This document shows positions 32,024 to 42,306 of a stretch of DNA of 64,000 nt, in pieces (positions within the stretch are counted from its first letter, which is position 1; the number at the start of each line of letters is the position of its first letter). The notes beneath the pieces are model-generated. The model was not told where the DNA came from, ran no database searches, and was given only the letters and a program-made list of their open reading frames with translations. The position numbers and the translations under genes are program-made. Origin of the DNA: Mycobacterium sp. 852013-50091_SCH5140682 (GTDB lineage Bacteria; Actinomycetota; Actinomycetes; Mycobacteriales; Mycobacteriaceae); contig NZ_LZTB01000014.1 in assembly GCF_001665685.1 (NCBI RefSeq), forward strand, positions 1 to 64,000, given 5' to 3'.

Positions 32024-33636
32024 CCGTCATGTCGCGGAGGCGGTTTCTGGGCACCGGCGCGGCGGCCGCACTGGGCGCTTGCGGTGCAGGCTGGTGGGTA
32101 CAGCGAGGCGTTGATAGATCCGAGCCCCGCGCGCACTATGCCGCGATCGTGATCGGAAGCGGCTACGGCGGTGGGGTGTCCGCACTTCGCTTGGGCGAGG
32201 CAGGCATCGAGACCCTCTTGTTGGAGAAGGGCCGACTGTGGGACACCCCTGACACCGACGGCAAACGGTTCACCAAGATGCTGCCCGCTGATACCCGCGC
32301 AGGCTGGTTCAGTTCGATTCCCCCGAGCCTGGTGACCTCGTTCCAGGGGTTCTCCATCGACGCCGTCGCGCGTAATTCGCCGTCGCCGCAGCCCGTTCAA
32401 GCGGGCATCTGCGACAAGACAACCCACGGCGCTCACCATGTGTTTCGTGGAATCGGGGTCGGCGGCGGCTCACTGGTCAACGCCGCCGTGGCCGCCGTGC
32501 CCACTGCGAGGCAGGTCGCCGAATGCTTCCCCGACATCGGGGTGGAGGAGTTCCTGGGGACATACATCGAGCGCGCCAAACGCACCCTCCGGATCAGCTA
32601 CCGCGACATGGATTGGTTCGAACGTACGCCGTGGTTCCAGTTCGCTCGGGTCGGACGCGAATATGCCTCCGCGGCAGGATATCCGGTCGACTACAACGGC
32701 AGTGCCTACTCGTTCGACTATATGAAGGACGAGGAGGCTGGAAAGGCCGAGCGCTCGGCCTTGGCGTTCGAGCAGCAGTTCGGCAACAACTACGGCCGGA
32801 TGGGCAGTGTCGACCAGACTTATGTCGCATCAGCCCTGGCCACCGGAAAGGTCACGTTGCGGCCGCTGACCGAAGTGATCGCCATACGCCGAGAGGGCCG
32901 CGAGTACGTGGTGTCCACCAGATCGATCGACCGCTGGGGCAATGAGACCGCCCGCGAAGAGATCGGCTGCGAACGGCTCTTTTTGAGCGCCGGCGTAGTG
33001 GGTACCAATCACATTCTGTTGCGTGCCCGCGAAACCGGCGCCCTGGCCGACCTGAACGATGCGCTTGGATCCGGATACGGCAACAACGGTGATGTGATGG
33101 TGGCGCATTGGCTCAAAAACAGCGATCCCGCCGGAACCCAGCAGTCACTGCTCGGGCTGATCAACCTCGACGGTCGGGCCGATACCGAGAACCCGGTTTA
33201 TGCCACCATGTTTTCCCTCCCGCTGCCGGTAGAGACCTTCATGCTCGGCTACTACGTCATGGTCAAGTCCGGTGATCGCGCCGACATCACCTATGACCGC
33301 GCATCGGATTCGGTCACCATCGACTGGCCTGCCACCTACAACGAGCACCTGACCGAGCGGGCCCGGTCGGTGTTCGACAAGTTGACGCGGGCCAACGGGG
33401 TGGAATATCGCGATGACATCTTTTCGGGGGAGGTCTTCGCCCCCAACACTGTTCATCCGTTGGGCGGTTGTGTGCGCGGTGACGTCACCGATGCGTTCGG
33501 ACGTGTCAAAGGTTACGACAACCTCTATGTCAATGATGCGTCGCTGATACCCGGCTACCTCGGATGCAACCCGTTCATGACGGTCACGGCGTTGGCCGAA
33601 CGCAACATCGAGGCAGTGCTGCAAGGCCGCCACTGA
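32020..33636 (+). CDS. Exported GMC oxidoreductase, cholesterol-oxidase-like
   Basis: 538 aa. A twin-arginine signal SRRRFLGTGAAAALG at residues 5-19 predicts Tat export of the folded flavoprotein. The FAD motif is IGSGYGGGVSALRLGEAG, and the C-terminal GMC block has HPLGG (active-site His) and NPFMTVTALAERN. Relatives are cholesterol oxidases and alcohol dehydrogenases of the GMC_oxred_C family. Translationally coupled to alkB, it most likely oxidises the alcohol AlkB makes, or another hydrophobic alcohol, at the outer face. The exact substrate is inference. Confidence 0.85.
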   Translation: MTVMSRRRFLGTGAAAALGACGAGWWVQRGVDRSEPRAHYAAIVIGSGYGGGVSALRLGEAGIETLLLEKGRLWDTPDTDGKRFTKMLPADTRAGWFSSIPPSLVTSFQGFSIDAVARNSPSPQPVQAGICDKTTHGAHHVFRGIGVGGGSLVNAAVAAVPTARQVAECFPDIGVEEFLGTYIERAKRTLRISYRDMDWFERTPWFQFARVGREYASAAGYPVDYNGSAYSFDYMKDEEAGKAERSALAFEQQFGNNYGRMGSVDQTYVASALATGKVTLRPLTEVIAIRREGREYVVSTRSIDRWGNETAREEIGCERLFLSAGVVGTNHILLRARETGALADLNDALGSGYGNNGDVMVAHWLKNSDPAGTQQSLLGLINLDGRADTENPVYATMFSLPLPVETFMLGYYVMVKSGDRADITYDRASDSVTIDWPATYNEHLTERARSVFDKLTRANGVEYRDDIFSGEVFAPNTVHPLGGCVRGDVTDAFGRVKGYDNLYVNDASLIPGYLGCNPFMTVTALAERNIEAVLQGRH

Positions 33637-33696
33637 GAACCGGACTTCGGGCGTCGCGCTGAAAGCGCATCGCCATCCATCGGCGACCGCCCCAAC

Positions 33697-34782
33697 TCAG
33701 TAGGGACGGCCCCCTTCCGGCATCACGTATTCGGAGATCGGCGCCGCGGCCCCGTTGACCGTCGTTCCGCCGTTGATGATGGCCGGCGCCATCTCCAGCA
33801 TGTTGTGCGGGAACCCGAAGGTCGGTTTGGTCAGCGCATCGAGCCGATCCAATTCGTCTGCACCGAGATTGACGTCGACGGCTCGGACATTGTCGTCGAG
33901 TTGTGAGAGCCTGCGCGCCCCGATGATGACGGACGAGACCCCAGCCTGCGCGCGCACCCATGCCAACGCGACGCTGGCCACAGTAGTTTCGTGCGCCTTG
34001 GCGATGCTCTCCAGCTCGTCGATCAGTGCGTAGGTCGTCTCGTTGAGGAAAGCATCGACCATCGCGCCACGGTCGGCACTGTGCTGGCCGGCGTTGCTGC
34101 GGGTGTACTTTCCGCTGAGGACGCCACCCTTGAGGGGCGACCACGGTGTGATCCCCAAGCCGAATTCGCGCGCCAGCGGAACCAGCTCCTGCTCGACGTC
34201 GCGCTCGAGGAGCGAATACTCGATCTGCAGGCCGATGAAACTCGACCAGCCACGGAAGCGGGCAATGAGGTTGGCCTGGGCTATCTTCCACGCCGGAGTG
34301 TCCGAAACGCCGATATAGCGCACCTTTCCGGACCGGACGAGGTCGTCGAGCGCGGACATGGTCTCGTCGATCGGGGTGTTCTCATCCCAGATGTGCAGCC
34401 AGTAGAGGTCGATGTAGTCGGTCTGCAGGCGCCGCAGCGAGTTGTCGCACGCGTTGATCACCGATTTGCGTCCGGAACCACCGCCGTTGGGATCGCCGGG
34501 GTACAGGTTGCCGCTGAACTTCGTGGCGATCACCATGCGGTCGCGCTTGGCGGCGTGGCGTCCGACGTGGTCGCCGACGATCTTCTCCGAATGGCTCCTG
34601 GTGTAGAAGTTGGCGGTATCGATGAAGTTGCCGCCGAGTTCGAAGTATCTATCGATGATCTGCTCAGACTCTTCGACACTGGTGCCCCAGCCGAGGTCTT
34701 CGCCGAATGTCATGGCACCGAGGCACAGCGGGCTCACGCGCAGGCCGGAGCGTCCGAGTGTCACGTAATGATCCAGAGGCAT
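33697..34782 (-). CDS. Aldo/keto reductase (KCNAB/YghZ-like)
   Basis: 361 aa from ATG 34782 with AAAGTGG before it; a GTG 9 bp upstream is less well placed. The catalytic tetrad lies in FIDTANFYTRSHSE (Asp, Tyr), MVIATKFSG (Lys) and LYWLHIWDE (His). The NADPH site reads SSVIIGARRLSQLDDN. It is divergent from a MarR gene with a dyad between, so MarR control in response to a toxic carbonyl or oxidant is probable. Confidence 0.88.
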   Translation of the reverse strand: MPLDHYVTLGRSGLRVSPLCLGAMTFGEDLGWGTSVEESEQIIDRYFELGGNFIDTANFYTRSHSEKIVGDHVGRHAAKRDRMVIATKFSGNLYPGDPNGGGSGRKSVINACDNSLRRLQTDYIDLYWLHIWDENTPIDETMSALDDLVRSGKVRYIGVSDTPAWKIAQANLIARFRGWSSFIGLQIEYSLLERDVEQELVPLAREFGLGITPWSPLKGGVLSGKYTRSNAGQHSADRGAMVDAFLNETTYALIDELESIAKAHETTVASVALAWVRAQAGVSSVIIGARRLSQLDDNVRAVDVNLGADELDRLDALTKPTFGFPHNMLEMAPAIINGGTTVNGAAAPISEYVMPEGGRPY

Positions 34783-34820
34783 GGTGGCCACTTTCTGATA
34801 GATTGTTCGGTTATGTATTT

Positions 34821-34850
34821 GTTCACTTTTAAACTAGTACAGTTCTGAAC
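34821..34850. promoter_or_regulatory. Dyad between the aldo-keto reductase and marR genes
   Basis: GTTCA (34821-34825) is mirrored by TGAAC (34846-34850), with AACT/AGTT (34832-34835/34841-34844) nested inside, in an AT-rich 82-bp divergent gap. Its size suits a MarR dimer. Confidence 0.45.
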
Positions 34851-34864
34851 GATCTGGCAAGTAG

Positions 34865-35272
34865 ATGTCTACAGAAGATGCGGCCAAGATCTGGTCGTTG
34901 AACTATCAGGTGGTGTTGTCGGTCATCTCCAGCGCCGAGACCGGCATCCGCGCGCTCGGGCTCGAATCCAAGGAACTGTTCCTGCTCGCGGAGATCGACG
35001 AGCACCCCTACCCGGCCGAGCTCGCCACGACACTGAGCATGCCAAAGGCAACGGTGACGGCTTACCTCAAACGGCTCGAGGCGGCGGCTTTCGTGCGACG
35101 CGAAATCGACCCCTCTGATCTGCGCCGTCATCGCCTGTTGCTCACCACGGCCGGCCGCAAGGCCGCCGCCGACGGCATGGCACTGTTGTCCGACGAATTC
35201 ACCAAGCGCCTCGAACGCCTCACCGCCACCGAGCGGAAGACTCTCACGGCCCTGCTCGAGAAGATCGTCTAG
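34865..35272 (+). CDS. MarR-family transcriptional regulator
   Basis: 135 aa, ATG 34865. A winged helix lies in the middle: YPAELATTLSMPKATVTAYLKRLEAAAFV (helix-turn-helix, read in parts) and the wing PSDLRRHRLLLTTAGRK. Helices on both ends form the dimer. It carries no Cys, so a thiol switch is unlikely and a ligand is expected. It probably represses itself and the divergent aldo-keto reductase. Confidence 0.85.
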   Translation: MSTEDAAKIWSLNYQVVLSVISSAETGIRALGLESKELFLLAEIDEHPYPAELATTLSMPKATVTAYLKRLEAAAFVRREIDPSDLRRHRLLLTTAGRKAAADGMALLSDEFTKRLERLTATERKTLTALLEKIV

Positions 35273-35285
35273 CCAACGGCCGCCG

Positions 35286-36185
35286 TCACCGGCGCGGACG
35301 CCCGCTGGTCGCGAACAGCGAACGCGTCGACTCGACGTAGTCCTCCACGGTGATGGGCTTGACCCCGCCTATCACCTCGACGAGGTTGTTGGCGCCGGCG
35401 AAGACGCCATCGCGATAGTCCTGTGCGACGTTGCTGAAGTGCTGCACGAAATGGGGTGAGGCACCGGCCTCGGCCATGTCTGCCGCGAAGGCGGCAATGT
35501 CCATCGGCTGATAGCGGACTGGGATGCCCAGTGTAGCTTCAACTTTCGCGGAGATCTCATACCAGTCGAGGTCTTCCGCACCGGACAGTTGATAGATCTG
35601 GCGGTCATGCGGTTCGGGGTTCTGCAGGATGGCGGCGATGACGTGGGCTTGATCAGCGGCGTCGATCGGGGCGTGGCGCCCGTCGGCGAAGGGCAACCGG
35701 TAGACCCCTTCATCATTTTCGCGAACCCAGAACATGTTCATGAAGAACGTGAAGAACGTCGGACGGAGATGGGTGGTCATCAGCGCGCTGCGGTCCAGCA
35801 GCCGCTCAGCGATCCAATGATGGCGCGCTGCATTGCTTTTCGCTTCGCGGCGGGCCGAGATCTGAGACATGTTGACCACCGATCGGACGTCGGCCTCGCT
35901 GGCCGCCTGCACGAAGTTGGCGGTGGCCTCGATCAAACCCGGGGCGACGGGGTAGTTGAAATACGCCCCGCTCACGCCGACCGTGGCCGCACTGACCGAG
36001 GGAAAGTCCAGGAGATCTCCTTGAACGACTTCGGCACCCAGGTCCCGCAATCGGTCCGCGCGTTCGTCGACGCGGTGCACGAGCGCCCGTACGCGTTGCC
36101 CGCGTTCCCGCAACAACCGCACGGTGTGAGCGCCGGTGTTGCCGGTGGCGCCGGTGATCAGGAACAGCTTGTCGGTGTCAGACAT
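35286..36185 (-). CDS. NmrA-family NAD(P)-binding protein
   Basis: 299 aa, atypical short-chain dehydrogenase fold (NmrA/HSCARG). The nucleotide motif FLITGATGNTGAHTVRLL is at residues 8-25, and an Arg in LVHRVDER suggests NADP preference. The YxxxK catalytic pair is not evident, so it may sense NADP(H) rather than reduce a substrate. It converges on marR (13 bp between stops). AAAGG precedes the ATG. Confidence 0.82.
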   Translation of the reverse strand: MSDTDKLFLITGATGNTGAHTVRLLRERGQRVRALVHRVDERADRLRDLGAEVVQGDLLDFPSVSAATVGVSGAYFNYPVAPGLIEATANFVQAASEADVRSVVNMSQISARREAKSNAARHHWIAERLLDRSALMTTHLRPTFFTFFMNMFWVRENDEGVYRLPFADGRHAPIDAADQAHVIAAILQNPEPHDRQIYQLSGAEDLDWYEISAKVEATLGIPVRYQPMDIAAFAADMAEAGASPHFVQHFSNVAQDYRDGVFAGANNLVEVIGGVKPITVEDYVESTRSLFATSGRPRR

Positions 36186-36378
36186 GGGGCGCCTTTCTCG
36201 CGGACGGATCGCCGATAGAGACGCCCGGCACAGTTCGAGAATTTCCGGGCGACGGCCGCGAACCTGACCCGGGTGATCCTGGTAGCGGTGGGAACAGGGT
36301 GATGCGCGCTCCAGGCGGCCTTTACATCTGTCACATCCGTCGTATCTGTCACCTCAATCACACCCGTCACCGCGCGGC

Positions 36379-36711
36379 GACCATGTGACGTCTTGCCCGG
36401 CTGTTAGCGACAATGTCGCAGAAATCGCCACATCGGCACCGCAGGCACCAGTGGTTTCAGCTCAGACAATCCCGTACGCCCGTCTGGCACCACGAGATCG
36501 GTTCTGCCCCAATGGTTGTGTGCCCGACTGCGAGCGACACTGTCGCTAATAGCCGGGCAGGCCGAACTCTGGTGCCGATGTGGTTGCAGTTACTGGAGGA
36601 CTCACTGTGGTTCTGCAGGTCGCGCAAGCCTGGTGCAGCAGTGAAAGACGTTGCCGCTGAGGCGGTTTCCGCGACTTTGTCGCTAACAGGCGGGCAAGAC
36701 GTCTCATGGTC
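36379..36711. repeat. 333-bp inverted-repeat element in a 675-bp intergenic region
   Basis: The arms 36379-36419 and 36671-36711 are complementary over 41 bp with 3 mismatches, and weaker pairing runs outward on both sides (ACACCCGTC region). Inside, 36532-36561 is a further related copy, and CCACATCGGCACC (36428-36440) pairs perfectly with 36571-36583. No open frame fills it. It resembles a small non-autonomous element or a large structured RNA or terminator region. The rest of 36186-36860 holds only GC-rich short direct repeats (36760-36880). Confidence 0.7.
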
Positions 36712-36860
36712 TTCGAGCGGGGACGGGTGTGACAGATGTGGCGACGAAAAGCGACCGGGCGGCGAGCCGGCGGGCGGCGACCGGGCGGCGAGCCCGCGGC
36801 GACCGGCCGCCTGAACCACAGCCGTAGCCGCAGGCCTAACCCACAGCCCTCGCCTGAGCG

Positions 36861-37976
36861 TTAACCCACAGCCCGCAACGCCTGCGCGAACTGTTCGAGC
36901 TCATCAACCCCGGTATCGACATGCGGCGAGATCCGCAGCACCGGTTTGGTCATCTCGAAGGGCGCGCGCACCAATTCGCACGCTGTGGTCACGATGCCGT
37001 GTTCGGCGATCAGCCGCGCCCGCACGGTTGCCGGGGCAGCTCCGTCGACGGGTTCAAGCGTGGTGATGGCAGTGGGCTCGTCGACCGATTCCACCACGCT
37101 CCATCCGGGTGTATCGGCGAGTACCTGCCGGGACAGGCCGCCCACCTCGGCCAGTCGGGCGCGCACCTGCTCTGGGCCCGCCGCCAGATGCTGCCCGATC
37201 GCGACCGAAAATCCGATTCGCGCAGCGGCATTCGACTCGACGCCGTCGAGTGTCTGCACGGCCGCAAGACCGAGACCCCAGGACGGCGGGGGTACCCGAG
37301 GCTGCAGCCGCTGGGCCAGCTCATCGGACAGCGCGAGCACACCCACCCCGCGCGGGCCCGCCAGCCATTTGCGTGACGACGAATACAGCGCTGCGGCACC
37401 GACATTGCAGTCGAGGTGGCCGAGCGCCTGTGCTGCGTCCACCACCAACGGGATGCCCGCCGCCCGACACACCGCGGCGAATTCGGCCAGCGGCTGGGCC
37501 ACCCCGCGATGGCTGGCCAGTGCGGTCAGGTGAGCGATCGCGGGCGGGGCGGCGGCGAGTTGGTGGGCTGCCGCGTCGACGTCCAATCGCCCGGCGCCGT
37601 CGACAGGCAACGCCCCCACCTGAAATCCGTTGGCCGCCATCACCGCAAGGTTCGGACCGTACTCACCCACCAGACAGGCCACCGTGCGCTCCCCCGGCCA
37701 GCTGCTCAGCAACAGATCCAGGGCGTTGCCCGATCCGGAGGTATAGATCACGTTGGCCGCGGGCAGCCCCGTCAAGGCCGCAACCGCAGCGCGGCCCGCG
37801 TCGAGCGCAGGCGCCGCGGCGTCGAGCGCGACGTAACCACCGACCTCGGCCTCATGACGGGCATGCGTGGCTGCCGCGTCGATCGCCGCGAAGCTCTGCC
37901 GCGAACAGGCTCCGCTGTCGAAGTGCAGCCCGGCCACCTTCGGGCGGGCGTCGCGCCACTGCTGAGCGAGGCTCAT
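36861..37976 (-). CDS. egtE: Ergothioneine C-S lyase EgtE
   Basis: 371 aa, class V aminotransferase fold with PLP. The cofactor Asp lies in [13 protein letters not shown] and the Schiff-base Lys in [12 protein letters not shown]. It cleaves hercynylcysteine sulfoxide to ergothioneine, the last step of the pathway. It is the last gene of egtABCDE; its ATG overlaps the egtD stop (ATGA). Confidence 0.93.
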   Translation of the reverse strand: MSLAQQWRDARPKVAGLHFDSGACSRQSFAAIDAAATHARHEAEVGGYVALDAAAPALDAGRAAVAALTGLPAANVIYTSGSGNALDLLLSSWPGERTVACLVGEYGPNLAVMAANGFQVGALPVDGAGRLDVDAAAHQLAAAPPAIAHLTALASHRGVAQPLAEFAAVCRAAGIPLVVDAAQALGHLDCNVGAAALYSSSRKWLAGPRGVGVLALSDELAQRLQPRVPPPSWGLGLAAVQTLDGVESNAAARIGFSVAIGQHLAAGPEQVRARLAEVGGLSRQVLADTPGWSVVESVDEPTAITTLEPVDGAAPATVRARLIAEHGIVTTACELVRAPFEMTKPVLRISPHVDTGVDELEQFAQALRAVG

Positions 37977-38938
37977 TTGACGGCCAGCGACAGCCCGAAG
38001 TCATCGGCCGCGTCGGTCCACCAATGTGTTTGTCGCAGCCCGGCTTTCGTCAGCTCCGCCGCCACGCCCTGCCGCCGGAACTTGCACGACACCTCGGTCA
38101 GCATCTCCTCGCCCGCGGCGAACGCCACGTCGAGGTCCAGTGCCGCCACCCGCACCCGCTGTGCACTGCGCGCCCGCAGCCACATCTCGATGCGCTCCTC
38201 CACTGAGTTCCACCGGGCCACATGTTCGAAGGCCGTGATGTCGAAGTCGGCGCCCAGCTCACGGTTCACCACGGCCAGCACGTTGCGATTGAATTCTGCG
38301 GTGACGCCGGCACTGTCATCGTAGGCGCGGACCAGGCGCGCAGTGTCCTTCACCAAGTCGGTGCCCAGCAGCAGACTGTCCCCTGGCTGCAGGGTATCGG
38401 CCAGCGTGTCGAGGAACTCGGCGCGCGGCCCTGGCGTCAGATTGCCGATGGTCGATCCCAGGAAGACCACCAGCCGACGACCCACCTGCGGAATCTTGCC
38501 GAGGTGCTCCTCGAAATCCCCACACACCGCGTCGATTTCGACACCGGGATACTCGCGACCGATGGCCTTACCAGCGGCACGCAGCACACCGGCGTCGACG
38601 TCGAACGGGATGAACCGGCTGAGCATACCGGCGTTGCGCATCGCGTCGAGCAGCGTCCTGGTCTTCTCCGAGGTGCCACTGCCGAGCTCTACCAGGGTGT
38701 CTGCGCCGGCGGCCGCGACGATCTCCGCGGAGCGCTCACGCAGGATCTGCGCTTCGGTGCGCGTCGGGTAGTACTCGGGCAACCGGGTGATCTGGTCGAA
38801 CAGATCGCTGCCCACGGCATCGTAGAACCACTTGGGCGGCAGGGTTTTCGGTGTCTGGGCGAGTCCGGCGCGGACATCGCGGCGCAAGGCTTCCGCGGCG
38901 GAATCGGCGGCCAGGTGGTTCGACAGCGAGAGCGTCAT
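37973..38938 (-). CDS. egtD: Histidine N-alpha-methyltransferase EgtD
   Basis: 321 aa, the length usual for EgtD (PF10017). The start region [20 protein letters not shown] is typical, the SAM motif is [13 protein letters not shown], and FPCD-like acidic contacts follow at [10 protein letters not shown]. It trimethylates histidine to hercynine. Overlaps both neighbours by 4 bp (ATGA). Confidence 0.95.
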   Translation of the reverse strand: MTLSLSNHLAADSAAEALRRDVRAGLAQTPKTLPPKWFYDAVGSDLFDQITRLPEYYPTRTEAQILRERSAEIVAAAGADTLVELGSGTSEKTRTLLDAMRNAGMLSRFIPFDVDAGVLRAAGKAIGREYPGVEIDAVCGDFEEHLGKIPQVGRRLVVFLGSTIGNLTPGPRAEFLDTLADTLQPGDSLLLGTDLVKDTARLVRAYDDSAGVTAEFNRNVLAVVNRELGADFDITAFEHVARWNSVEERIEMWLRARSAQRVRVAALDLDVAFAAGEEMLTEVSCKFRRQGVAAELTKAGLRQTHWWTDAADDFGLSLAVK

Positions 38939-39627
38939 GCCGGTCCTTTCAGGGGGGTCAGCTCGACGTGAGAATCATGGACGTGCACCAGGTGGCGGTC
39001 CGGGACGTCGTGCCATTGCGGATCGTCGTCGTACGGTTCGCTGGCCAGCACTACGCCGTCGGGCAGCCGCAGTATCGACAGGGTGTCGCCCCACGTGGTG
39101 GCGAGCATGCGGGAACCGTTGGCGGCCAGGATGTTCAGCCGGGCATTGGGGTCACGCCCACCGACCTCGGCGACCGTGTCACCCAGCGCGTCCAGCCCGC
39201 GGGCGAAAATCAGCGCCGCGAGCACCGCGCTGTCGACCGTGGATTCGGCGTCTGCGGTCACCGGCAGCACCGCCCGGTCCACCACGCCGTTGTGCGACAG
39301 CAACCACTGCCCGTCGGTGAACGGGGCGCAGGCCGACGGTTCGATGGGCATGCCGACGGTCGCCGAGCGGACCGCAGCGACAACGCATCCGCTGCGCAGC
39401 GCGGGCGCCACCGACGCGAACGACGCGTCACCCCACAGCGGTTTGTCACTGCGCCAGCGCCGGGCCACCCCGTCGTCGAAAAAGCCTGCACCCCAACCAT
39501 CGGCGTTGACCAGTCCGTGCTTCTGCCGCCTGGGCGCGTAGGACTGCACCAGCAGCCCCTGCGGCGGGTCGAGCATGAGTGCAGCCACGGATCGGGGCGC
39601 CCCGAGCCAACCCAGGTGCCGACACAT
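38935..39627 (-). CDS. egtC: Class II glutamine-amidotransferase-type hydrolase EgtC
   Basis: 230 aa. It begins MCRHLGWLG, so Cys2 is the N-terminal nucleophile after Met removal. Other Ntn motifs are [28 protein letters not shown] and [10 protein letters not shown]. In the mycobacterial pathway it removes gamma-glutamate from the sulfoxide made by EgtB. Its ATG shares one base with the egtB stop. Confidence 0.94.
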   Translation of the reverse strand: MCRHLGWLGAPRSVAALMLDPPQGLLVQSYAPRRQKHGLVNADGWGAGFFDDGVARRWRSDKPLWGDASFASVAPALRSGCVVAAVRSATVGMPIEPSACAPFTDGQWLLSHNGVVDRAVLPVTADAESTVDSAVLAALIFARGLDALGDTVAEVGGRDPNARLNILAANGSRMLATTWGDTLSILRLPDGVVLASEPYDDDPQWHDVPDRHLVHVHDSHVELTPLKGPA

Positions 39628-40904
39628 CAGGCGGCGTCCCAGGCAAGCCGGACCCCGGAGAAGATCTGCCTACGAATCGGATGATCCCAGTTGCGGAAAC
39701 TGGGGCGCAGGATGCCCGCGGCCACTGCCCACGATCCGCCGCGCAGCACGCGATAGTCGCCGTCGAAGAACGGCTGCGTGTAGCGCTCGTAGATCATCGG
39801 TGTGAAGCCGGGCCACGGCCGCAGCGGGGAGCTGGTCCACTCCCACACGTCGCCGAGGAGCTGCTCGACGCCGTAGGCCGAGGCTCCCGCGGGATACGCG
39901 CCCACCGGCGCGGGACGCAGCGCATCACCGCCGAGATTGACCAGCGCCGAGGTGGGTTCGGAAGCGCCCCAAGGGAATCGGCGGCGCGAGCCAGCCATCG
40001 GGTCCCACGCGCAGGCCTTCTCCCACTCGATCTCGGTGGGCAGCCGGGCACCGGCCCATGCCGCGTAGGCCTGCGCCTCGAAGAACGTCACGTGCTGCAC
40101 GGGTTCGTCGCCGGGGATCGCCTCGACATGGCCGAACCGGGTGCGGGTGCCGTCAGCGTTCCAGAACTGCGGCGCGACAAGGCCCGCCTGCTGCCTATGC
40201 GCCCAGCCGCGCTCGGACCACCACCGCGACTGCTGGTAGCCGCCGTCGTCGATGAACTCACGCCACTCGGCATTGGTGACCGGAACCCGGCCGATCCGAA
40301 AGGACGGTACGTCCACGACGTGCGCGGGACGCTCGTTGTCCAACGAGTGTGGTTCGGTGAGCTCGTCGACACCGAGCGTGAACGGTCCGCCGGGGATCAG
40401 CACCGAGGTGCCAGCCACCCCGGGCCTGCCGCCAGGCAACCCGCTGCCGGCGCCCAGTAGCGGCGGGCCCACGCGCAGGCTCAGTGCCTGCAGCATGGTT
40501 TCGTCGTGCTGGTTCTCGTGGCTGATAACCAGGCCGAAATTGAAGGCCGACGCATCGTCGGGCAACGAGTCGAGCGCGTCAAACGCCTTGGCGCGCACCG
40601 TGGCGCAGTACGCCCTGGCATCGGTGGGCGGCAGCAGCGGCAGCTCGACACGGCTGGCACGCGAATGCTCGAACGCGTCGTAGAGCTGTTCCACCGCGGG
40701 CGCCAGCATCCCGGGCCGATCCGGGTTGCCGTCGCGCAGCAGCCACAGCTCCTCTTGCTGCCCGATGTGCGCGAGGTCCCAGACCAGCGGGCTCATCAGC
40801 GGGTCGTACTGGCGGTGTAGCTCGGCGTCGTCGAAATCGACCAATCGCAGCGTGCGCTCCCGAGCGCGCGTCAGCTCCTGCGCCAGTGTCTCGCGTGTGA
40901 TCAA
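39627..40904 (-). CDS. egtB: Iron-dependent sulfoxide synthase EgtB
   Basis: 425 aa. The N-terminal DinB_2 domain supplies the iron His residues (HIGQQEEL and the HENQHDE motif), and the C-terminal formylglycine-generating-enzyme-like domain contains [12 protein letters not shown] and VWEWTSS. It joins hercynine and gamma-glutamylcysteine using O2. The start is TTG 40904, overlapping the egtA stop as TTGA, with AAAGGTGA just before; no ATG or GTG precedes the conserved LVDFDDAEL. Confidence 0.94.
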   Translation of the reverse strand: MITRETLAQELTRARERTLRLVDFDDAELHRQYDPLMSPLVWDLAHIGQQEELWLLRDGNPDRPGMLAPAVEQLYDAFEHSRASRVELPLLPPTDARAYCATVRAKAFDALDSLPDDASAFNFGLVISHENQHDETMLQALSLRVGPPLLGAGSGLPGGRPGVAGTSVLIPGGPFTLGVDELTEPHSLDNERPAHVVDVPSFRIGRVPVTNAEWREFIDDGGYQQSRWWSERGWAHRQQAGLVAPQFWNADGTRTRFGHVEAIPGDEPVQHVTFFEAQAYAAWAGARLPTEIEWEKACAWDPMAGSRRRFPWGASEPTSALVNLGGDALRPAPVGAYPAGASAYGVEQLLGDVWEWTSSPLRPWPGFTPMIYERYTQPFFDGDYRVLRGGSWAVAAGILRPSFRNWDHPIRRQIFSGVRLAWDAA

Positions 40905-42175
40905 GACTCACCTTTCGCCAGTTGGCTCACCGCCGAGGCGATCCCGTAGCGCACGGCACGGTCGGCGAAGTCGTCGGCCGGCGAGCGGCCCTTTTCGACC
41001 GAACGCATCAAGTGCCGCATCGATTCCGCGAGTTCGGTCGGAGCGCGTTCCGCCGCGGCCCGCACGCACGTGACCGCGGCCTCATGAAGCCTGCGATCGG
41101 CAAGGCCCAGCCGGGCCGCCCGGTCCCATGCCGTGGCCACCGGCGCGGTCGCCGCCGCGGCGATCGCAGCGGCCTCCGGATCGTCGAGCAGCGTGGTGAG
41201 CATGAACACCGCAGCAGGCCACAGCCCGTCGGGAAGGCTGTCGAGGTACCTGATCTCCAGCCACCGCCGCGGCCGCACCGGCGGGAACAGCGTCGTCAGG
41301 TGATAGTCCAGATCGGCGGAGGTGGGTCGCCGGCCGCCGAGCACGGCACTGCCGTCGGCCCAGTCCGCGAATGGCACCCAGTTGACGACGGGCACTGCAT
41401 CGTCGGAGGTGTTCACCAGCATCACCGGCGCCCGCAACGCATAGCGCGCCCAGTCGTCAGCCGGATCGGTCCCGTCAGCGCCGAGGATGGGGCCACAACG
41501 CGCCGAGTCCAGCTCACCCCACACCCACTGCCGGGTGGAACGCCAGCCGGTGAACTCGCCGCCCAGTAGCGGCGAATTGGCCGTGACGGCGATCATCGTC
41601 GGCCCCAGCGCATGCGCCAGCCGCACCCGGTCACCCCAGCCGGCACGCGGGCCTGCATCGAGGTTCACCTGCACGGACGCGGTAGAGGTCATCATCGCCG
41701 CGCCCGCCGCGCCGGTACCGCTCGCGGCGAAGAACCGCTCCATGGCCTGATAACGCGCACCGGGATTCACCCGCTGAGGCGGGCGCAGCGGGTCGGTGCC
41801 CAACAGCACCAGGCCCAGGCCCCGGCGGGCGAAGGCCGCGCGCAGTGTGGCGCGGTCGGCGATCAGCCCGGTGATGGCGGCGAGCGGGCCGTCGGCCGGT
41901 GGCCCCGACAGTTCGACGGCGCCGCCGGGCTCGACGGTGATCCGGCTGCCTCCGGGCAGATCGGGCACCGTCGCGATGACGGCGGTCAACTCATCCCAGG
42001 TGGGACGGCGCATCGGATCGGTCAGGTCATAACAGTGGGCCTCGATCTCGAGCCCCACCTTGCCGACCGCACCGTCGTGCAGGCAGTGCTCATCGATATG
42101 AGCCGCGGCCTGCTCGGCGCTGCTGAATTCGATGAGCGGTTGGGGGCCGGGTTCAGCCCTGATGGGAACTGCCAT
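40901..42175 (-). CDS. egtA: Glutamate-cysteine ligase EgtA
   Basis: 424 aa from ATG 42175, which has GGGAGGGG 9 bases before it; the frame is open further upstream but without a ribosome site. GCS2 family: [12 protein letters not shown] (metal Glu), [16 protein letters not shown], and QVNLDAG. It makes gamma-glutamylcysteine, the sulphur donor for EgtB. First gene of a five-gene operon in which every junction overlaps. Confidence 0.93.
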   Translation of the reverse strand: MAVPIRAEPGPQPLIEFSSAEQAAAHIDEHCLHDGAVGKVGLEIEAHCYDLTDPMRRPTWDELTAVIATVPDLPGGSRITVEPGGAVELSGPPADGPLAAITGLIADRATLRAAFARRGLGLVLLGTDPLRPPQRVNPGARYQAMERFFAASGTGAAGAAMMTSTASVQVNLDAGPRAGWGDRVRLAHALGPTMIAVTANSPLLGGEFTGWRSTRQWVWGELDSARCGPILGADGTDPADDWARYALRAPVMLVNTSDDAVPVVNWVPFADWADGSAVLGGRRPTSADLDYHLTTLFPPVRPRRWLEIRYLDSLPDGLWPAAVFMLTTLLDDPEAAAIAAAATAPVATAWDRAARLGLADRRLHEAAVTCVRAAAERAPTELAESMRHLMRSVEKGRSPADDFADRAVRYGIASAVSQLAKGES

Positions 42176-42306
42176 GGCAACAACCCCTCCCGGTCCTCTA
42201 CCGGTTTCGGACCGTCTGGTTCTTTCCATCTTCCAGACAGCACCGACAAAGTCGGCCTCTGCGCGGGTTACGCCAACGTGACGGCCAACCCAACTTCGTC
42301 CTGCTG

